NCBI RefSeq assembly: GCF_000331775.1
Contig: NZ_CAPJ01000211.1
Location: 1 to 18,072 of the forward strand
DNA: 18,072 nucleotides
Direction of reading: 5' to 3'
Source: Xanthomonas translucens pv. translucens DSM 18974
GTDB taxonomy: Bacteria; Pseudomonadota; Gammaproteobacteria; Xanthomonadales; Xanthomonadaceae
Shown piece by piece: positions 6,209 through 14,705 of the stretch. Every line of letters starts with the position of its first letter. Positions within the stretch are counted from its first letter, which is position 1. The notes beneath the pieces are model-generated. The model had not been told where the DNA came from, ran no database searches, and saw nothing but the letters and a program-made list of their open reading frames with translations. Made by a program: the position numbers and the translations under genes.

Positions 6209-7372
6209 ATGCTGATGCCGTCGTTGAATTTCGAACTGGGCGAGGACATCGACCTGTTGCGCGACACGGTGGCCGCCTTCGCCGCGCGCGAGATCGCGCC
6301 ACTGGCCGAGCAGGCCGACCGCGACAACGCGTTCCCGGCGCCGCTGTGGCGCAAGCTCGGCGAGCAGGGCCTGCTCGGCCTGACCGTGGAGGAGGAGTAC
6401 GGCGGCAGCGCGATGGGCTACCTGGCGCATGTGGTGGCGATGGAGGAGATCTCGCGCGCCTCCGGCGCCATCGGCCTGTCCTACGGCGCGCATTCGAACC
6501 TGTGCGTGAACCAGCTGCGCAAGAACGGCAGCGCCGCGCAGAAGGCGCGCTACCTGCCGCGGCTGTGCAGCGGCGAGCACGTCGGTGCGCTGGCGATGAG
6601 CGAGCCGGGCGCCGGTTCGGACGTGGTTTCGATGAAGCTGCGCGCCGAACTGCGCGGCGACCACTACGTGCTCAACGGCAACAAAATGTGGATCACCAAC
6701 GGTCCCGACGCCGACGTGCTGGTGGTCTATGCCAAGACCGACCCGGCCGGCGGCGCGCGCGGCATCACCGCGTTCCTGGTCGAGAAGGGCATGCCCGGTT
6801 TCAGCACCGCGCAGAAGCTGGACAAGCTCGGCATGCGCGGCTCCAACACCTGCGAGCTGGTGTTCCAGGATTGCGCCGTGCCGGTGGAGAACGTGCTCGG
6901 CAGCGTCGGTGGCGGCGTGCGCGTGCTGATGTCGGGCCTGGACTACGAGCGGCTGGTGCTGTCCGGCGGCCCGCTGGGGCTGATGGCCGCGGCGATGGAC
7001 GTAGTGATGCCGTACGTGCACGCGCGTCGCCAGTTCGGCGAGGCGATCGGCAACTTCCAGCTGATCCAGGGCAAGCTGGCCGACATGTACGTGGGCCTCA
7101 ACGCCTGCCGCGCCTATGTGTACGCGGTGGCGCGCGCCTGCGACGCCGGCCGCACCACCCGCCAGGACGCCGCCGGCGCGATCCTGTACGCGGCCGAGAA
7201 GGCGACCTGGCTGACCGGCCAAGCGATCCAGGTGCTCGGCGGCAACGGCTACATCAACGACTACCCGACCGGACGCCTGTGGCGCGACGCCAAGCTGTAC
7301 GAGATCGGTGCCGGCACCTCGGAGATCCGCCGCATGCTGATCGGCCGCGAACTGTTCGAGCGGACCAAGTGA
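6209..7372 (+). CDS. liuA: Isovaleryl-CoA dehydrogenase
   Basis: A 387-residue acyl-CoA dehydrogenase, the usual length for isovaleryl-CoA dehydrogenase. It converts isovaleryl-CoA to 3-methylcrotonyl-CoA with FAD and passes electrons to ETF. Visible motifs are [12 protein letters not shown] (signature 1, FAD and substrate contacts), [29 protein letters not shown], and [16 protein letters not shown], in which Glu247 is the catalytic base aligned to Glu254 of the human enzyme; this position of the base separates IVD from most acyl-CoA dehydrogenases. The C-terminus [13 protein letters not shown] ... [15 protein letters not shown] is also typical. ATG 6209 has CCGGAG six bases upstream; a longer in-frame start at 6098 would read through the operator region. 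It is the first gene of liuA-liuB-liuD. Confidence 0.95.
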   Translation: MLMPSLNFELGEDIDLLRDTVAAFAAREIAPLAEQADRDNAFPAPLWRKLGEQGLLGLTVEEEYGGSAMGYLAHVVAMEEISRASGAIGLSYGAHSNLCVNQLRKNGSAAQKARYLPRLCSGEHVGALAMSEPGAGSDVVSMKLRAELRGDHYVLNGNKMWITNGPDADVLVVYAKTDPAGGARGITAFLVEKGMPGFSTAQKLDKLGMRGSNTCELVFQDCAVPVENVLGSVGGGVRVLMSGLDYERLVLSGGPLGLMAAAMDVVMPYVHARRQFGEAIGNFQLIQGKLADMYVGLNACRAYVYAVARACDAGRTTRQDAAGAILYAAEKATWLTGQAIQVLGGNGYINDYPTGRLWRDAKLYEIGAGTSEIRRMLIGRELFERTK

Positions 7373-7397
7373 TGTGATGCGCAGTGATGTGATGCGC
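7368..7397 (+). repeat. 15-bp perfect tandem duplication spanning the liuA stop codon
   Basis: AGTGATGTGATGCGC occurs twice in direct succession (7368-7382 and 7383-7397). The first copy supplies the last base of the Lys codon and the TGA stop of liuA, so the duplication lies entirely in the 3' end and spacer. Confidence 0.95.
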
Positions 7398-7400
7398 TTC

Positions 7401-7466
7401 GTGCAGGAGCGGCTTTAGCCGCGACACGCTCCCGGTACAGTGTCGCGGCTGAAGCCGCTCCTGCAC
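7401..7466. repeat. Dispersed palindrome between liuA and liuB
   Basis: Two 27-base arms (7401-7427 and 7440-7466) pair with a single G-U type mismatch around a 12-base loop; the core is GGAGCGGCTTTAGCCGCGACAC against GTGTCGCGGCTGAAGCCG. A stem this stable in the transcript could differentially stabilise liuA mRNA or reduce readthrough into liuB. It belongs to the same family as the elements at 586, 13022 and 17682. Confidence 0.92.
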
Positions 7467-7498
7467 GGAGTCTCTTTCCTCCTTTCGATGGCCCTGCC

Positions 7499-9109
<1,611 letters not shown>

Positions 9110-9286
9110 GCGGGCGCGATCGCTCTGCTTTGCAAGCGCGACGGTCATTGGCCGCCATGCGCCGCATGGCCGAAAGAATCGCCTCGGCCTCTGCAGTTGC
9201 CTCTGCCGTTGCTGTTGCTGTTGCTTTGCTCTTGATCTACCGGGCCCCCTCGGCGCGGCAGGCGCGGCGGGCGAATACCCGAAGGG

Positions 9287-9312
9287 CGACGCGCAGGATG
9301 CGCGTCGTTTTT
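9287..9312 (+). terminator. Intrinsic terminator-like hairpin after liuB
   Basis: CGACGCGCA and TGCGCGTCG form a perfect 9-bp GC-rich stem with a GGA loop, directly followed by TTTTT. This is the best Rho-independent terminator in the window, 178 bases after the liuB stop and 549 bases before liuD. If it works, liuD needs its own promoter. Confidence 0.65.
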
Positions 9313-9341
9313 CGCTGGCACATGGATGTGCCATCGAAAAA
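9308..9341. repeat. Bidirectional hairpin overlapping the terminator T-tract
   Basis: TTTTTCG-C-TGGCACA, loop TGGA, TGTGCCA-T-CGAAAAA: 14 paired bases with one internal mismatch. Its left T-run is the T-tract of the preceding terminator, and its A-run would be a T-tract on the other strand. Confidence 0.75.
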
Positions 9342-9412
9342 TGCCCGTCGTGCCTGCGGACCTGGAGCGCGAAGCGCGGAAGGCGCGCTGCGGGGTGTGC
9401 TTTCTTTTGGTT

Positions 9413-9440
9413 ACTTTTCTTTGCACAAGCAAAGAAAAGT
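9413..9440. repeat. AT-rich palindrome, copy A
   Basis: ACTTTTCTTTGC and GCAAAGAAAAGT are perfect 12-base arms with loop ACAA, flanked on the left by TTTCTTTTGGTT. It is the core of the left half of the composite inverted repeat. Confidence 0.9.
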
Positions 9441-9538
9441 GACCCGCGCCAGCGGAAGCTCTTGCTCTTGCTTCAAAGCTTCAAAAGCTCAATGCCAGAA
9501 CCAAGACAAAGGCAAAGGCTTTCGCCTTGCGGCGAGTC

Positions 9539-9566
9539 ACTTTTCTTTGCTCGCGCAAAGAAAAGT
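9539..9566. repeat. AT-rich palindrome, copy B (inverted relative to copy A)
   Basis: It has the same 12-base arms as copy A with loop TCGC; here AACCAAAAGAAA follows on the right, so the whole block is the inverse of copy A. The flanking GC-rich sequence is also the inverted counterpart of the left copy. Confidence 0.9.
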
Positions 9567-9753
9567 AACCAAAAGAAAGCTCGCCCTGCCTCGCGCCCTC
9601 CGCGCTGCGCGCTCCGGGTCCGCGTCCATGCCGGGGATTCGCGGAAGGGGCATCCTGCCCCTGCCGCGAACGGCGCACATCCTTGTGCGCCGCCCCTGCG
9701 GGGTTTTTCCCCGCCATGGCCGCCGCTGCGGAAGGGAACCCAGTAAGTCAAAA

Positions 9754-9831
9754 GCAATGGCAACAGCAACAGCCAAAGCAACTGCAACTGCAACAGCAAC
9801 TGCAACTGCAACTGCAACTGCAACCGCAAGA
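9754..9831 (+). repeat. GCAACN hexanucleotide microsatellite upstream of liuD
   Basis: About thirteen consecutive 6-base units (GCAACT, GCAACA, GCAATG, GCAACC and close variants) end 30 bases before the liuD ATG; units 9778-9825 are eight in a row with only the sixth base varying. An inverted, shorter version (TGTTGC units, 9195-9224) marks the other end of the repeat region. Such a tract is prone to slipped-strand length change. Confidence 0.88.
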
Positions 9832-9860
9832 CACGACACCCCTTTTCCAGGCAACTGACC

Positions 9861-11870
<2,010 letters not shown>

Positions 11871-12078
11871 GCAGGGGTGCGCGCAGCGGGGCACCGCGCA
11901 CGCCTTGCAACGCAGGCATCTTCTGCTTCGCCGCATCGACCGCGCACGATCGCACTGCGGTGCGCAGCCGCGACCAGCCGCGCCGACCGCAGCGAGCGCA
12001 CTGCGACCGCCGCGCACGGTCGCCAGGCCGGCGCCGACGCGTCACACTCGGCGCACGCCCTCAGCCAAGCCCACCGCC

Positions 12079-12813
12079 ATGAAACTCACTGCCCACGTTC
12101 TCGACGGCCATACCCTCGACGTGCGCCCGGCGCCGCGCGAGCGGCCGTGGATGGACCGTACCGACCAGCGCTACGCCTACCGCTGCCTGCCGCTGGACAT
12201 CGCCAACGCGCACGGCTGGGAACTACTGTGCCAGAGCGGGTTCGAGGCCGAATGGAGCGGCGGCAACGCGCTCGACGCCATCCGCCTGCACCCCGACGCC
12301 GGCAGCCACGCGCCCGCGGTCAGCCATTTCGGCTACGGCGTGCTCACCTTCCACGTGCCCTGCCTGTTCCGCACAGAACCGGGCATGGACCTGTACGTGA
12401 CCGCGCCAGTCAACCGGCCCAAGGACGGCATCGCCGGGCTGACCGGCCTGATCGAGACCGACTGGAGTCCGTACACCTTCACCATGAACTGGCAGTTCAC
12501 CCGTCCGGGACGCGTGCGCTTCGACGCTGGCGAACCGTTCTGCCACTTCTTCCCGGTGCAGCGGCGGGTGCTGGCCGAGACCAAACCGCGCTGGCAGCCG
12601 CTGTCGCAGACGCCGGAACTGGAGCGCGACTATCAGGCCTGGATGCGCAGCCGCGGCCAGTTCCTGCAGGACCTGGAACAAGACGATCCAGAGGCCAAAC
12701 GCGAAGGCTGGCAGCGCAGCTATTTCCGCGGGCCGGCGCCGGGGCAGTGTCCGGCCGGGGTCGAGCATCGGGTCAAGTTGCGGTTGGCGCCGTTCACCCG
12801 CGCCGAGGACTGA
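12079..12813 (+). CDS. Conserved hypothetical protein, probably DUF6065 family
   Basis: A 244-residue soluble protein without signal peptide or TM segment. It is rich in aromatic residues, with conserved-looking blocks RYAYRCLPLDIANAHGWELL, SHFGYGVLTFHVPCLFRT, WSPYTFTMNWQFTRPGRVRF and GEPFCHFFPVQR, and a charged C-terminal helix region (QFLQDLEQDDPEAKREGWQRSYFRG). These blocks recall the DUF6065 family, whose function is unknown to me; the family call is from memory of its motifs. ATG 12079 begins MKLTAHVLDGHTLDVRP. An open frame runs further upstream to 11809, but it overlaps liuD and is not coding-like. It lies 208 bases after liuD on the same strand and may or may not be cotranscribed. Confidence 0.8.
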   Translation: MKLTAHVLDGHTLDVRPAPRERPWMDRTDQRYAYRCLPLDIANAHGWELLCQSGFEAEWSGGNALDAIRLHPDAGSHAPAVSHFGYGVLTFHVPCLFRTEPGMDLYVTAPVNRPKDGIAGLTGLIETDWSPYTFTMNWQFTRPGRVRFDAGEPFCHFFPVQRRVLAETKPRWQPLSQTPELERDYQAWMRSRGQFLQDLEQDDPEAKREGWQRSYFRGPAPGQCPAGVEHRVKLRLAPFTRAED

Positions 12814-13218
12814 GCTTACTTCGGAGCATCGCCGAGGGGACGCCGCTGCCGATCCATGGCCGAATGCGCTTCGATGCGGATGTGCGCGATTCGACCGTGT
12901 AAGCGCCACTGCGCCGCGAACAACCACCATCAAGGCGCTTTGCCGTTGTCATGCGCGACAGGCCGCCTCGAACCACCGGCCGCGACGCTGACCAGCGTCG
13001 TCAAGCCCCATCGTTGCGTTCGTCGCGGCTGAAGCCGCTCCTACAGAACGTGCGGTCGCGGGCTGTGTGCACTGTAGGAGCAACTTCAGCCGCGACCGCC
13101 GCCAAACATCGCCATCTCCCGCCGGTACGGTTGCAGCAAGCTGCCGCAACTGAAGACACGACGCCGACGAGAAGTTGGTTGCTCAACACTGCTTCCGAAC
13201 GACCCAATGCAAGGGCGG
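12814..13218. other. Gap between convergent genes
   Basis: No gene is supported in these 405 bases. The only clear element is the dispersed palindrome at 13022-13096; the rest has no open frame with coding character. Confidence 0.6.
13022..13096. repeat. Dispersed palindrome between convergent genes
   Basis: GTCGCGGCTGAAGCCGCTCCTACAG (arm 13022-13046) pairs with the arm at 13072-13096 with two adjacent mismatches and a 25-base loop. It lies between the DUF6065-like gene and the convergent cold-shock/excalibur gene, a terminator-like position. Confidence 0.88.
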
Positions 13219-13857
13219 CTAATGACACCACTGCCGCTCGCACGGCACGCCGTCGTGGTTGCCGTCCATCTGCACGCCGGGGCAGTTGCGCAGGAAATAG
13301 CTCGCCTCCTCGCACGAGGTCATCTGCGCGCAATGAGTGCGTCCGTCGCACTGGAAGTGCTGAGCGGGTGCCGCTGCCGCGGGTACAGCCGGCGCTGTAG
13401 CTGTGGCCGGTGCAATGGAAGTGGGTGCAGTGACTGCACTCGATGTCCTCGGTACGGCGACGCTCGGCGTCGGCGTCGGCGTCGGCGTGGCAGCGAAGCG
13501 CGGTGCAATCAGCAAATACGCACAGGCGCCAATGCCGATCACCAGAAGCACCGTGAGCACGCGGCCGAACGCGCTGCGGGCATGCGCATTCGCTGGGGCA
13601 CGACACGCTGGCGTGGTCGGAGCGCGCCCGGGGCGCATCACCCGTACCGCGCACGGCCGTCCTTCCGCGTCCTTTTCCAGATCGAACGAAATCAACTCGC
13701 CAAGCCGCGGGCGTACGCCGTCGCGTTGGAACGCCGCGATGTGCACGAATACCTCGACATCGCCGCACGCCGAGCGCACGAAGCCGAAACCGCGCTCATC
13801 GTTCCAGCAAGCCGACGACCGCGGCGTTGATTCCCTGCATCGCCGGCACTGCCCCAT
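13219..13857 (-). CDS. Cold-shock domain, TM and excalibur-domain protein; N-terminus apparently frameshifted
   Basis: A 212-residue open frame. Residues 18-76 are a cold-shock domain: WNDERGFGFV (RNP1) and EVFVHIAAF (RNP2). One TM helix follows at about 98-117 (VLTVLLVIGIGACAYLLIA), then a Thr/Pro/Ala-rich linker with a TPTPTPTP run, and a C-terminal excalibur calcium-binding domain at 168-207 (FQCDGRTHCAQM ... DGNHDGVPCE). The topology implies a cytoplasmic nucleic-acid-binding domain tethered to an exported domain. The N-terminus in this frame (MGQCRRCRESTPRSSAC) is unlike a cold-shock domain. The neighbouring frame from ATG 13840 gives MQGINAAVVGLLER and stops at 13796, just where WNDERGFGF continues in the other frame. 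One lost 8-bp unit TGGAACGA explains this, so the gene may be a pseudogene or be in an OFF phase here. Confidence 0.72.
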   Translation of the reverse strand: MGQCRRCRESTPRSSACWNDERGFGFVRSACGDVEVFVHIAAFQRDGVRPRLGELISFDLEKDAEGRPCAVRVMRPGRAPTTPACRAPANAHARSAFGRVLTVLLVIGIGACAYLLIAPRFAATPTPTPTPSVAVPRTSSAVTAPTSIAPATATAPAVPAAAAPAQHFQCDGRTHCAQMTSCEEASYFLRNCPGVQMDGNHDGVPCERQWCH

Positions 13858-14217
13858 CGCCGGCGAACGGTGACGGGGTACAGCACCGGCACCGCGGCGC
13901 TACAACTGTCTACTCATTGCCTCGGAACAATCGGCTAGAGTCGAAATGGTCGAGCAACACGACGGATCGCACGATGGACGCGCATCCGCGTACGACGCCT
14001 TGGCTGGCCCCGCGCGGCAGCATCATCGCCCGCCCCGCAGCATTCTCCCCCGATGCTGCCTGCCACGCCCGCGCGTTTGCTGTGCGCTCGACATCGTTGC
14101 AGCGCCATGGAATGCATGCCGGGCGGGGTGTCTTGCCCCGCCTGGCGTGCGGCGGCTTGCTCAATGCCAGGAGCGTGAGGAAGTATCTGCTTAAAACGGA
14201 TAGTTCCCCTGGCCCCG
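13858..14217. other. Gap without a supported gene
   Basis: No convincing gene is present in these 360 bases. A frame from ATG 13974 is open to 14273 but lacks a Shine-Dalgarno and has shadow-like composition. A long stem (GCATGCC-G-GGCGGGG / CCCCGCC-T-GGCGTGC, 14116-14149) could end transcripts arriving from the minus-strand genes to the right; it has no T-tract. Confidence 0.5.
14116..14149. terminator. Strong GC hairpin without T-tract
   Basis: The inner stem GGCGGGG/CCCCGCC (14122-14128, 14136-14142) has a 7-base loop and is extended by a second 7-bp stem with one G-U pair. Its position downstream of the small membrane protein genes suggests a 3' end structure. Confidence 0.4.
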
Positions 14218-14307
14218 TTAGTTACTGGCCCCTTTGCGAAAGCATAGCCCAATCATTGCCAATCCAAAGCTAGCCAGAGACACGAACATGGCATAGAGCA
14301 CAAGCAC
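14218..14307 (-). pseudogene. In-frame third membrane segment after the TGA of the 82-aa gene
   Basis: After the TGA at 14316-14314 the same frame continues with two sense codons and then GTG, encoding VLVLYAMFVSLASFGLAMIG and ending CFRKGASN before TAA at 14218. The stretch is a single strongly hydrophobic helix with a basic C-terminus. No Shine-Dalgarno precedes the GTG, so it is more likely the cut-off third helix of the upstream protein than a separate 29-residue peptide, though the latter is possible. Confidence 0.4.
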
Positions 14308-14313
14308 AATCGC

Positions 14314-14562
14314 TCAGTATTGCAAGGAATCTTGCGCCAAGACGGCGTGCATGTCTCCGGCGTACTTGCTATTGAAGTGGGCATCACCAGACTGGAGCGC
14401 GGGGCGTAGTGCATAGCCCCCCAATGCGCCCAAGACCGATATGAAAGAGCCGCCGGCAATGAAGATCAGCGGCCTGCGTTTCGCTGGCTTGAGTGTGCTT
14501 GCGATATATGCCGCTGCCAATGCAGCAAAAGGAAGGAACACGATCGTCATCCACATAGGCAC
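14314..14562 (-). CDS. Small membrane protein, two TM segments, function unknown
   Basis: An 82-residue protein. The GTG start at 14562 is preceded by AAAGGAG nine bases upstream, the best ribosome-binding site in this part of the window; the ATGs at codons 3 and 5 are too close behind to be better choices. Helix 1 is about residues 4-22 (WMTIVFLPFAALAAAYIAS) and helix 2 about residues 32-51 (LIFIAGGSFISVLGALGGYA), separated by a basic turn (KPAKRR), followed by a polar tail with FNSKYAGDMHAVLAQDSLQY. GC content is visibly lower than in the neighbours. I do not recognise the family. A third hydrophobic helix lies in frame just after its TGA. It follows the Pat-like gene on the same strand with a 143-base gap. 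Confidence 0.6.
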   Translation of the reverse strand: MPMWMTIVFLPFAALAAAYIASTLKPAKRRPLIFIAGGSFISVLGALGGYALRPALQSGDAHFNSKYAGDMHAVLAQDSLQY

Positions 14563-14705
14563 TGCGCGATTCTCCTTTAATTTTGGCGTCTTCGCTGGAC
14601 GCCAACTTCCCTGGGATGGATTGGCGACGTCCAGCCAATCCGCACCGTCGCGTCTTTTGCACATCGCCGCTGCGCGCAAAAACCGAACACGCGACTCAGC
14701 CCCCG

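Larger units (their letters stand above)
9110..9860. other. 751-bp repeat-filled gap between liuB and liuD
   Basis: No gene is supported here. The gap holds two copies of one composite element in inverted orientation (about 9195-9450 and 9530-9831). Each contains, from outside in, a hexanucleotide microsatellite related to GCAACN, a segment TTGAxxTACxGGGxxCCxTxxxG, short GC-rich hairpins, an ORF-less GC-rich block with GGAGCGCGxAGCGCGGA, and an AT-rich palindrome with core ACTTTTCTTTGC. It replaces the compact spacing or the liuC gene found at this place in many liu operons. Confidence 0.75.

Noticed and set aside
5260..7377. 705-residue plus-strand open frame over tetR and liuA
   Set aside because: It overlaps two well-supported genes on opposite strands and has no domain character.
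9413..9566. CRISPR-like pair of repeats
   Set aside because: There are only two copies, in opposite orientation, each internally palindromic, with no regular spacers or cas genes.
13974..14273. Possible 99-residue gene on the plus strand
   Set aside because: It has no ribosome-binding site and no recognisable motif, and it ends in sequence that overlaps the minus-strand membrane segment.
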